64,000 bases of DNA from positions 158,970-222,969 of the forward strand of contig NC_018228.1 in NCBI RefSeq assembly GCF_000227135.1, read 5' to 3'. This document shows positions 29,334-39,200 of this stretch, one piece after another (position 1 is the stretch's first letter; each line of letters opens with the position of its first letter). The stretch comes from Leishmania donovani (Eukaryota > Euglenozoa > Kinetoplastea > Trypanosomatida > Trypanosomatidae). Under the pieces are notes generated by a model. The model saw only the letters and a list, made by a program, of their open reading frames with translations. It did not search any database and was not told the DNA's origin. The position numbers were made by a program, and so were the translations under genes.

Positions 29334-32300
29334 ATGCACCGGGCTTCGCACCTTCGGCTTCGCCCGTGTATGCTGTCGTCGTCGTCGTCGTCGTCAGCAG
29401 CAGCAGCAGCAGCAGCGCGGCGCTGCGGTCGCCGATGCCGTCTCCCGCACAGCACTCAACCGTGGATGCAGCTGCTGCTTCTGAGTCTTGCTCTCTTTCT
29501 GTTGGGCGCCGTCGACTTCGCGCTGCCGCGTTGTCGCGCCTCGCCGCTCTTTGCGAGGGCCGCAGGCGACGCGGGTTTTACCAACACCGCTGCCGCACCA
29601 CCGCTGCTGGCGATCTCCGAGACGGCGCTCATCTCAGTTGACCTCGGACAGGAGAGCATGAAGGTGAGTGCCTGGCGGGTTCAGCAGCAAGCGCCGCACA
29701 ACGGGATGGCGGAGGGCGGCGATGCGGCAGCGGCGACAAGCACCGGGTCCGTGACGATGGTGCTTAACGATCAGGCGAACCGAAAAAGCCCACCGTGCGT
29801 GGCGTTTCGCTACTTCCGTGACCCGGTGGCGACCGCTGGCAGCGGTGGCGTCAGCACGGACGCAAGCCCGAGTGGACGTGGTGATGGCGAGCAGCCCCCT
29901 GCGCATCGTCCGTACACGGCACTGCATCCGCGCGGCTACCAGCTAGAGCGAGCCTTTGCCGAGCAGGCTCAGGCGCTGGCGCCGCGCTTTCCGGAGCAGG
30001 TTGTGTGCAGCGCGGCACAGCTGCTCGGCTGCACGGCAGCCTCCACGAACGCGGCGACCGTGGAATCCAGGGCATGTGCGCTGACGTCGGAGCAGCTGAC
30101 GACGGCATACAGCTGTCATGTGGTGCCCCTCACGGCACTACGATCGACAGGCACAACCACGGCGAACATCATGGATAAGGCCCAGCAGCCGCGTGACAGC
30201 GTCGTCGGACGTCAAGCTCTTGGCGCGTACGTGCCCTTCTATATCACGAGCAACGCTCCTGGCCAGCAGTGGCGGCGGGCGGCAGGTGACCACAGCACTG
30301 GGATCGCTGCCGCCGCCGAAGAGGAAGGGGTGCTCTTCTCATCGGAGGAGCTCACGGCCATGTTGCTTGGCCATGCGCGTCGCATGGCCGAGAAGACCGA
30401 CGCGGCCGATAACGCGCTCAGTGAGGAGGATCAGCGGCTCTTGGCGGACATGCGGCAAAACGCTGGCAGCGTTGATGCCGCCGCGGGAGAGACGCGCGCA
30501 TCAGCCACCGTCCGCTACGCTGCGCTGACCGTGCCCGCCCACGCCACCGTCGCGCAGCGGCAGGCGCTCGTGGATGCGGCGGCTCTGGCCGGCTTGCGTG
30601 TGGTGCGCCTCGTCCACAGCACGGCCGGGGCAGCGGTGCAGCTGGCTTACCTGAAGGCGGAGCAGGTGCTGAAGGCGGACAAGGTGCAGTACGTCATGAT
30701 CTACGACATGGGCAGCCGGCACGCCGAGGTGGCTATCTACAGCCTCGCGGCGCTGCCGGCGTCCGTGGCGAGTCGAGCAGGGCTGCAAGGCGACGTGGAG
30801 ATGCAGGCGCTTGTCGGCAGTCGCACGCTGGGCGGCGCCGCCTTTGACGAGTGTATTGCCAACCACTGGGACGCGCGGTACTTCGGCCGGCGCGTGATGA
30901 ACGGTGTCCTCGCGGCCGCGGGCGGCCGTGACGCGGGGCGCCGCGAAGCAGCGAGGGAGCGCGGCAGCCTCCTCCGTGCCGCGCAGCGTGCGAAGGAAAT
31001 GCTGTCAGCCAACACCGATGCGCATGTCACCATCGACGGCGTCCGCGCCGATCCGTCGTACTTTGACGCGGTGGGGCGGCAGGAGCTGCGGCAGCGCCAC
31101 GTCACCGTCACGGCGGACGGCGGCCTGTTGAGCCTCCGCCTCATGCGCGGAGACTTTGAGGAGTGGTGCCGGCCTCTCTTCGACGCCGCCGTGGCGCTGC
31201 GAGACGAGGCCATTGCCGCCACCGGCGGCGTCGTCAAGAGCCTCGGCGCGCTCGACCGTTTCGAGGTCATCGGTGGCGGGACGCGAGTGCCGCGGCTGCT
31301 GCAGCGCCTCGGCGAGGGCTACCGCAGCGGCGTCGTGGACCGCACCCTCAACAGCGATGAGGCGGCCGTCATGGGCACAACGCTGCTGGCCGTGTCGAGC
31401 GCGCCGCGGACGCTTGGGCTGCACCTCGGTCAGGCCCTGCCGCGTTACCACGTGCGCGAGTGGCTGACCAGCGCTGTTTACGCCTCGATGGAGCTGCACA
31501 GCACAGGGATCGTAGCGGCAGCAGCGCCATCGGAGGTTCAGATCCTGTTCGCTGCACGGAAAACAACCCTTCCGGCGACGCGCAGTGTGCGTGTGCGACT
31601 GCCGGATGTGGATGTCTCACCGGCCGACAAGGTCGTTATCACGTTGTACTCGGGTGCCGAGGCGGACAGCGCCTACGCCCACAGCATGCGCTCCGGCGCG
31701 GCTGTCGCGGCGGGGTCGGCGCGCGCTGCTGCCTCACCTACGTCGATGGCGAACTGCACCGGCTGCTACGTGCGCACCTGCACCGTGGAGGGCGTGCGCA
31801 AGGCCGCCGAGCAGCTGCTCGCGCCGTACACGCAGCAGAAGACTCAGCACGGCAGTGCGAGGCCACGCCGTGAGCACGTTCGCCTGGCCGGTGCGGAGGT
31901 GGTCGTCGAGGTTGTCGCCACCGTCAGTGGCATCCCGCACTGCAGCGTTGCTTACCTACGCGCCGAGGTGGAGGAAGCGGGGGTGGACCCCGATGCCGCA
32001 GAGGACGTCCATGGCAGCAACGCAGCCGCAGGGGCAGCGGCAGTGGCGTCTCTACAGAGCAGCCATCACGACGGCATAGCCGCTGGCGTGCCACCGGCCA
32101 CGCAGCGTGACGAACCGGGCGAGGGCGTGAGAGACAAACACGAGATGAACGCCAACGAGGAAAAAGTGAAGCACACCGATGCACGCGTGACCGCGAAGGG
32201 GACTGCCGATCCCACCACCGTCGACGCGACCGCGACCGCGACGCCGCCGCAAGTGCAGGTGCACGTCATCGCACTCTCTCTGCGTGTGTCGAGCGGTGCC

Positions 32301-32663
32301 GCCACGGCTGGCGCAGCGGTGCACGGACCCCGCTATAACATGGACTTCGCAGAGCTCACCTTCTCGCACCGGCGGGTGCGGCAGCTTCAAGCGCTGGACG
32401 ACGTGCGGCTGCGGCGCAGCACTCTGCGCAACGAGATCGAGAGTGTGCTCGTGTGGATCAAGGAGAACAACCCCACGTGGGACGCCGAAGATGTGCAGGG
32501 CGACGCGTCCCCGTCGTCTCTTGCCCGGCGGACGTGGCGCACCACCGTTCGTGAGGTAGGCGGGTGGCTCGACAACTTCGGCGACACCGCAAGCGCCACC
32601 GCGCTTGAGGAACGTCTGCGCATCATTTCCGGTGTCAAGGCAGCCTTGCGTGAGGCGGCCTGA
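29334..32663 (+). CDS. GRP170/HYOU1-like Hsp70-superfamily chaperone of the ER
   Basis: A 1109-aa protein. The nucleotide-binding domain starts near residue 99 (ISVDLGQESMKV, phosphate-1 motif with D103). It continues with LNDQANRKSP, a phosphate-2-like YVMIYDMGSRHAEVAIY, RTLGGAAFDE and the adenosine motif VIGGGTRVPRLLQ. SVDLG(Q/S)ESMKV is the form typical of the large ER Hsp70 HYOU1/Lhs1, which acts as nucleotide-exchange factor for BiP. A hydrophobic signal-like segment (MQLLLLSLALFLLG) begins at residue 45, encoded from ATG 29466. Either the N-terminal 44 residues are a long n-region or translation starts at 29466, giving 1065 aa. ATGs at 29334 and 29370 are alternatives. The C-terminal half has low-complexity inserts and ends LREAA; no KDEL-type retention signal is visible, which is odd for a soluble ER protein. 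Confidence 0.85.
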   Translation: MHRASHLRLRPCMLSSSSSSSAAAAAAARRCGRRCRLPHSTQPWMQLLLLSLALFLLGAVDFALPRCRASPLFARAAGDAGFTNTAAAPPLLAISETALISVDLGQESMKVSAWRVQQQAPHNGMAEGGDAAAATSTGSVTMVLNDQANRKSPPCVAFRYFRDPVATAGSGGVSTDASPSGRGDGEQPPAHRPYTALHPRGYQLERAFAEQAQALAPRFPEQVVCSAAQLLGCTAASTNAATVESRACALTSEQLTTAYSCHVVPLTALRSTGTTTANIMDKAQQPRDSVVGRQALGAYVPFYITSNAPGQQWRRAAGDHSTGIAAAAEEEGVLFSSEELTAMLLGHARRMAEKTDAADNALSEEDQRLLADMRQNAGSVDAAAGETRASATVRYAALTVPAHATVAQRQALVDAAALAGLRVVRLVHSTAGAAVQLAYLKAEQVLKADKVQYVMIYDMGSRHAEVAIYSLAALPASVASRAGLQGDVEMQALVGSRTLGGAAFDECIANHWDARYFGRRVMNGVLAAAGGRDAGRREAARERGSLLRAAQRAKEMLSANTDAHVTIDGVRADPSYFDAVGRQELRQRHVTVTADGGLLSLRLMRGDFEEWCRPLFDAAVALRDEAIAATGGVVKSLGALDRFEVIGGGTRVPRLLQRLGEGYRSGVVDRTLNSDEAAVMGTTLLAVSSAPRTLGLHLGQALPRYHVREWLTSAVYASMELHSTGIVAAAAPSEVQILFAARKTTLPATRSVRVRLPDVDVSPADKVVITLYSGAEADSAYAHSMRSGAAVAAGSARAAASPTSMANCTGCYVRTCTVEGVRKAAEQLLAPYTQQKTQHGSARPRREHVRLAGAEVVVEVVATVSGIPHCSVAYLRAEVEEAGVDPDAAEDVHGSNAAAGAAAVASLQSSHHDGIAAGVPPATQRDEPGEGVRDKHEMNANEEKVKHTDARVTAKGTADPTTVDATATATPPQVQVHVIALSLRVSSGAATAGAAVHGPRYNMDFAELTFSHRRVRQLQALDDVRLRRSTLRNEIESVLVWIKENNPTWDAEDVQGDASPSSLARRTWRTTVREVGGWLDNFGDTASATALEERLRIISGVKAALREAA

Positions 32664-33621
32664 CACGAGTCGAGGCACCACCCAAGGTAAAGAAAGAGGG
32701 AGGAAGAGGGGTGGGGGGCTGGTGGCACGCAGGCAGACCCAGAGACAACTCGGCTGCCGGGAGAGGAGGGGCAGTAGACGGAGAAGGGGGGGAGAGGGCG
32801 AGTCGTTGACGACGCTCTGCACGCCTGCCTCGTACCGGACGCCGACGGTGCGGCCCGCGCGCTCCTTCGGCAGCAACGGCAACCACTGTCGTCGCCGCCA
32901 CCACCACCCTCCCCTTCACCATCGCCAGCACGCCGATTCTATTTCCATGGTCGCCACATGGGCGCGCTGCCGTCGTCGTCGTTGGTGTCTCTCATGTTGC
33001 CTAGCAAATGTCTTCGTTATGTTTCGTTGCCGCAGGGGAGGAAGGGGAGGGGGCGCACTGCGCACATGGAGCACACGCCCACGGAGGAGGAGCACATGGA
33101 GAACGCGAGGCCGAGATGAACCATACAGCACACACACACACACACACACGGAGCAGACACACGCGGTCGCGCGTGTGCGCCGGAGCTCAGAAAAAAAAAA
33201 ACGCATAGAAGAAGCTACGGCTTCCGACGGCGTGACTTGCGCACATTTTCCTCCTGCTCAGCGCACCCGCCCTTCACCCGTAAGCGTACACGCACACGGA
33301 ACCCGTGGCGTTGCGGCGCTCGTCTTCTCGTCTCTGCGACCTCCCTTGTAACTTGCGCATCTCTGTTCTCTTTCTCTCCCTTTCTCTTCGACGCACACGA
33401 CACACACACACGCGCACCGCCCTCTCCTCCGATGAGCCCCAGCGCGTGAAGATCGATAAGTCGCATACACGCACACGCAGCGGCGCTGCTAGCTCAAGAA
33501 GCGGAGGGGGCGCGCGTAGATCTCTTCGCTTGCATCACGTTGTATTGCTGAGCGGCACACAAGGCGACCGCGCCGACGGCCCCCCGACGCACACCTCACG
33601 AGTGCACCGCACCCAGTCACG
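32664..33621 (+). promoter_or_regulatory. Intergenic spacer with trans-splice signal for MPP-beta
   Basis: No gene. It includes GA/GGA-rich sequence at 32686-32800, (CA)n at 33129-33149 and a short A-run at 33190-33200. A C/T tract at about 33350-33390 is followed by AG at 33435-33436, giving a 5' UTR of about 185 nt. Confidence 0.5.
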
Positions 33622-35106
33622 ATGATGCGGCGAACCGGCGCCGTGGCGGCGACGGCGGCGCTGCCGCAAAACATGACAATGAAAGACCCGCTCTGCCAGC
33701 AGGTGCTGAGCCGCTGCACCCCCGTCGTCTACTCCTCTCTGCCGAACGGCTTCCGGGTCGCGACGGAGTACGTGAAGGACTGCCCCTTCGCCACCGTCGG
33801 CGTGTGGATCGACGCCGGCAGCCGCTTCGAGGACATCCACAACAGCGGCGTGGCGCACTTCCTGGAGCACATGAACTTCAAGGGCACCGACCGGTACTCG
33901 AAGAGCGACGTCGAGAACCTCTTCGAGCACCGCGGCGCGCACTTCAACGCGTACACCTCGCGCGACCGCACCGCCTACTACGTGAAGGCGTTCACGAAGG
34001 ACGTGGACAAGATGATCGACGTCGTGTCAGACCTCCTCCAGCGTGGCCGCTACCGCCGTCACGACATCGAGGCGGAGCGGCCGACGATCTTGGCGGAGAT
34101 GCGCGAGGTAGAGGAGCTCGTGGATGAGGTGCTCATGGACAACGTGCACCAAGCCGCCTACGACCCGACGACGAGTGGGCTGCCGCTCACAATCCTCGGC
34201 CCGGTCGAGAACATCGCCAAGAACATCAACAAGTCCATGATCGAGGACTACGTGCGGGTGCACTACACAGGACCGCGCATGTGCCTCGTGTCGTCTGGCG
34301 GCATCTCGCCTGATGCGGCGCACGCGCTGGCGGAGAAGTACTTTAGCGGCCTGTCCTCCACGAACAACCGCCCGCTTCTGCGCGGTGCGTACAAGGGTGG
34401 CCACACAGTTCTGTGGAACGAGGGAATGGCGACAGCGAACACGGCCGTGGCTTTCCCGATCTGCGGCGCCTCGCACCCGGACAGCTACCCGCTGCAGCTG
34501 ATACACAACGTGATTGGGCAGTTTCGCGAAGGGCAGTACGACCAGTTCAGCTCCCAGCGCCGCAACCCGAACCTACCGTGGGAGCGGGTGCCGAACCTGG
34601 TCCAGCTGCGCCCCTTCTACACGCCGTACGAGGAGACGGCGCTGCTCGGCTACCACATCGTGACGGCCCGCATGGCGACGAGCGGCATTGCCCGCGACGA
34701 CGCGCAGACACTGATGCTCAACTACGTCCTCAGCTCGCTCTACGACCTCTGTGCCACCAAGGTAGACGACTCCCTGTTGGAGGCGGCCAAGGCGGAGTTT
34801 AAGGCGTCCGTCATGATGATGCGCGACAGCACGACGAACAGCGCCGAAGACCTCGGGCGGCAGATGATTCACTTTGGCCGCCGCGTGCCGCTGCAGGAGG
34901 TGTTTGAGCGGGTCGACGCCGTCACGCCCGAGTCCCTGCGCGCCGCGGCGGAGAAGTACTTGGCCGTCGTGCAACCCACCGTGTCCTGCATCGGCGCGAG
35001 CAGCACGTTGCCCAAGTACAGCCCCCTCTCGCTCGTGTCAAATGTGGTGCACCCGCAGCTGACGTCGGCGCAGTTCCCGGAGGACGCGCGTGCGTGTCTG
35101 CTGTGA
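33622..35106 (+). CDS. Mitochondrial processing peptidase, beta subunit (M16 metalloprotease)
   Basis: A 494-aa protein, the normal length for MPP-beta. It cleaves N-terminal presequences of proteins imported into the mitochondrial matrix as a heterodimer with MPP-alpha. The inverted zinc motif HFLEH is intact at residues 79-83 (in VAHFLEHMNFKGT), with the third-ligand glutamate region at about 159-166 (AEMREVEELVDE). Flanking MPP/core signatures are also present: LPNGFRVATE, GVWIDAGSRFED and FNAYTSRDRTAYYVK. Intact catalytic residues favour the true peptidase over the inactive cytochrome bc1 core protein, though dual roles exist in some lineages. The start MMRRTGAV gives a short basic presequence. 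REL1 in this window and the last gene are predicted mitochondrial substrates. Confidence 0.95.
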   Translation: MMRRTGAVAATAALPQNMTMKDPLCQQVLSRCTPVVYSSLPNGFRVATEYVKDCPFATVGVWIDAGSRFEDIHNSGVAHFLEHMNFKGTDRYSKSDVENLFEHRGAHFNAYTSRDRTAYYVKAFTKDVDKMIDVVSDLLQRGRYRRHDIEAERPTILAEMREVEELVDEVLMDNVHQAAYDPTTSGLPLTILGPVENIAKNINKSMIEDYVRVHYTGPRMCLVSSGGISPDAAHALAEKYFSGLSSTNNRPLLRGAYKGGHTVLWNEGMATANTAVAFPICGASHPDSYPLQLIHNVIGQFREGQYDQFSSQRRNPNLPWERVPNLVQLRPFYTPYEETALLGYHIVTARMATSGIARDDAQTLMLNYVLSSLYDLCATKVDDSLLEAAKAEFKASVMMMRDSTTNSAEDLGRQMIHFGRRVPLQEVFERVDAVTPESLRAAAEKYLAVVQPTVSCIGASSTLPKYSPLSLVSNVVHPQLTSAQFPEDARACLL

Positions 35107-36268
35107 GGACGGTGGCGAGAGGCGAGGCGCGTGCGAGTACAGCTGTGGTTGAGGGGGGAGGCGCACCGTCATGGACCGCCCACCCACCCACCCCCCGCGC
35201 ATGCGTGCATGGCATGTCCATGCATACGCGTCTGTATCACACACACACACACACTTGCGCGCTCCTGGTCTGGTTGCTGGACGGCTGGCTGGCTGCGTCT
35301 CGTGGCTCATGCCTGTCGCCCGTATGGCGGCCGCCGCTCACCCTGTTGCTGGTGATGATGGCGTTGCCGTTGGTGGGAAGGTCGATGCACACGGCAGCCT
35401 TCTCTTTCCCTATTATGTTCCCTCTTGTTAAGCGCACGTTTGCCGTGTACCTCTTTTAAAGTTTCCTTCCAGGCACAACAAGCGCGACATGCACCAGCCG
35501 ACAGGCGCGTCCTCCTGACACACGCGCGCACAGCCAGACAACTTGTGGTGGCACGGTCAGAGTGGCCGTCGGAGCGCTGACGGAGAGCACGCCCCCGAAC
35601 TCAACGAGCGAACAGCAGGGGTGGAGCGCGTGCACAGGCGCGCCCGCCTCGCTTCCTCCACCACCACCACCACCACCACCCTGCTGTTCGCGGCGCATCA
35701 TTGCTGTGGCTCGAGCGCACCTCTGGCGATGATGCTCGTCAGAGAATCAACGGAAAAAGAAGTATGGGGCGGTCTCTCTCTCTTTCTCCGCCTCCCGTGC
35801 GCGCAGCCACGAGCCCTCCCTCCCCTCCTCCCCACCCCTTCTTGTGTTCTCCAGCACCCCTCCTCCTCCCTCCTTCCTTCCTTCCCCGACCATCGCACGT
35901 CGCTTCTGCCGCGCGCCTGCCGTGACGCGCTACGCCTTCTCGCAGCCGCCGCCGTGTTGTGAAGCGTTCTCTCCCCCTCTCGTCCTTGTGCTCTCGCTGC
36001 CACTTTTTCGTGCCGCCCTCCCTGCTTGCCGGCCCGCGGCGGCAGCGGAACGCTCAGCGGAGGAGGGAGTGGTGATGGTGGTGGTGGTCCTGCGGTTTCG
36101 CGATCTGAACCCGACCCGGCCCTGCGCTGCAGCTACGCCGCACACGCACGCAGATCCACTGGAGCCGGCATATTCACGTCTGCACAAGCGCACTTGGGAG
36201 AGGAGGGGTGGGGGGCGGCAGCAACACAAGAAGCCCCACGTATTACGCCCATACACGGGAGCGAGCCT
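35107..36268 (+). promoter_or_regulatory. Intergenic spacer, 1.2 kb, with pyrimidine tracts
   Basis: No gene. (CA)n near 35238-35254, CT/TTCC-rich tracts at about 35773-35890, and a tract at about 35985-36030 followed by AG at 36044-36045. A short upstream ATG in GTGATGG near 36073 would lie in the 5' UTR of the ORC2-like gene. Confidence 0.45.
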
Positions 36269-39200
36269 ATGAACCCACCAGACAGACGACTTGGAGGACA
36301 CGATAGACGTGTGATGAGCAGCGATCGTGCCGAGGCGAGTGAACGAGAAGTGAGGCGCGTGAAAGATGGCGACGAGACGGATCGCACCAGCGGCGGTGGC
36401 GGCGTGGTGGCGCCGTGGCTGGAGGATCACGGGCTCTGGTCCTCGTCGTCCTCCCTCTCCCAGATGACGCCGACCCGACCGTCGCGGATATCGTTGCTGG
36501 CCGCACCTGCCCCTGAGCCGCTCGATGCGCAGAGGCACGTGTGCCACGCCAGAGCCGCGGCAGCAGCACCTGCTGCCGTCGTAAGCAACGCTGAGGAGGT
36601 GACCGAAGCGCGAGGCTCGTGCGCCGCGCTCCATGCCAGCCGAGAAGACACACGCGACCGTGACTCGCCAGTGGCAGCACCCCAGGGGCAGCAGCCGGCA
36701 TTGAACGCCGAGGACGAGTGGAGGCGGCGTGCCTCTCGGCCTGCCTCGTCGGCGTCGTCATCCTCGTCATCTTCTGCGCAAGCAGAAGCGCATCCAGGCC
36801 GCGTCGTCTACGAGGATGGGCGAGGCGGCGGTGAGGAGGCAGACGACCGAAGTTCCGAGTTGCGCCATGCTGACGCCAACGGAGCGTCAGATGACGCAGA
36901 GGCTTCGCCGTCTACGGCGCTCCACCTGCCGTCGTCACCGCAGCCGCGCCGGCAAGAGGCGTCACCTCTACTGCCCTCGCTGACGCCGGTGGCGACGGCG
37001 CGCACGCAGCAGGCCATGCTGTCGTCCTCAGCGAAGCCGCCGTTCACTGCCGCGCCACGAGGCCTGGAGAGCGACACACCGCCACCGCAGGTGGTCAGCC
37101 AAGGAGAAGGCACGAATCCAACCAAGCGGCTGTGCACTGCCGTCGCTGCCGCCTCTAGAAGAGCAACCCTGACCACATCTCCGCCTTCGCCGTCGCCGGA
37201 GATGTGGGTGTCCTGCGCGCACAGCGACCTGCCGGCGCGGTACCGCGACGTCCCGGGGTACTACTGCACTTACTGCTCCTACACGGTTTGCGTGGACTGC
37301 TTCCCTCTCACGAACTTGCGGGAGCAGTCGCGTGTCACGAGAACCGCCGCGCCGTCCCCCGCCCCCTCGCCGGCTGCATCCGCGTCGTCCGTGACGGGAG
37401 AGATGGACTGGCTGGATGCCGTGATCGCCTCCCCTGCGACCGCCGTGCGCAGTGGCGGAGCTGCGAACGGTGCGCACCAGGTCCATGCCACCGCTGCCAC
37501 CTACGCAAGGGAGAGCGCTGGGGGCGACTACGGCCGCACGTCGCGGCAGCGACACCTGAAGGAGGGTGCCTCGTTACGTGACGCACCGCCGACCTCGACA
37601 TCGTCGACGGTGGCGGCACCTCTCCGCTGTCACCTCTGCCGGCGCGGCGACCTCGTGCGTGAAGAGGCGCTCCTGCACGAGTGGTGCTGTGAGGGGCCGG
37701 CGCCGGCGGCGCGGCGGCACAGCGGCGGCAGCCTCGTCTACGACACGGCGAATCTGCACAAGTACCACTTCATGCGAACACAGCGAGAGAAGCGGCGGTC
37801 ATCGACGGAGCCGCTGCTCGCTCGGGTGCTCGCAGTCTTCCCAGCCACGTTGGGCGGGGCGGACGCCCGCGCAGACGGGTCAGCCCCATGTGTCACGCAG
37901 AGCCCCCTGCAAAGCCGCCGCCTCCGCCGCCCCCACGGCGATGCATCGAGCGGCAAGAGCGCCGTTCGCGGGCGGGACCCGCTGCCGTCCGCGTCGTCAG
38001 GGCATGGACGGCGGCTGACGCTGTCGCGCCTTGATGCAGGAGCCAACGCAGCCGCCAGTCTGCGCGGTAGCGCAGCGCTGCCGAACCTCGACCGCTGCGA
38101 GGAGGGCGGCAGCTACGTCTTCTCTGTATGGAATCCGCGGATGGAGGTGCAGCTCGTGTGGTGCGCCGTGAATTACGAGGCTCGTGAAGGTGCACCCGCG
38201 CTTCACCACCACTACCAGCACAGCAGCGCGGGCCACCGTGGCCATGGCGTGCTGCCGTCCTCGGCCTCCGTCACGCCGCTCTTCATGTGGCGCTGCCCAC
38301 CCTCCTTGCCGGGGCTTCCGGCGCGGCCGTTTCGCGTGACGGTGCCCTACGGCCTGTACGCCTTCGCCAGCACGCACGCGCTGGCGCTGTACGAGGCGAG
38401 CGACATCTTCAGAAAGGCCACCACGCAACTCGCTGCCGCAGCGGGTGGCGGCGATGGTGCACACCACGCGCAGCTGCACCCCCGGCAGCTGTCGTCCGTG
38501 AAGGTGGTGCCGGCCGCCACGCTGCGTGCGCTGCTCATTGTGCACGTGATGCACCACGTCGCCACGACCCCAGTGCCGCTGCGCCTGGGGCGTGCGCTGC
38601 CGCCATCGCTGCCAGACCCTACATCACAGCACCACCACCTGAAGGAACAGCGCCCGGTGCCACAGGCCTCTTCACACGTAGCACGCTGCACCACGACGCC
38701 GCCGTCGGCGTCGCGCAAGCGTGCGCGGATGAACGAAGAAGACGCGGAAGGGGGCGCGGAGGTCTCGGCTCTGCCGCCCACCTCTGACCTGCAGTGGCCC
38801 CATGGTCTTGCCTCGCCGGAGCTGGCGCTCTGCGTGGATCACCTGCTGCACGGCCGCTCCGTCGCGGTGTACGGCATCGGCTCGAAGTATTACTTCCTGC
38901 ACCACGTGGCGCAGAGCGCGGAGCTGAAGCACTTCCACGTCGTCACGGTGGACGCTAGCCTCGGTCGTGGCGACGGTGACGTCGGCAACGGCGACAGTAT
39001 CGCTGCCGCATCAGCGGCAGGCGATCCGCACGGCGGTGGCCAGCGTGGGCGGCGCTCCGGAGGTGGCAGCGGCACGGGCGCATCGGGTGGCGTTGCCGCC
39101 GCCCCCTCGATTGTACGTCAGCTGATCATCCTCGGCAGCACGCTCGTGAGGCGCGTTCACTCCACCGCGCTCAAGACAGAGCTGCAGCTGCGGAGGCACG

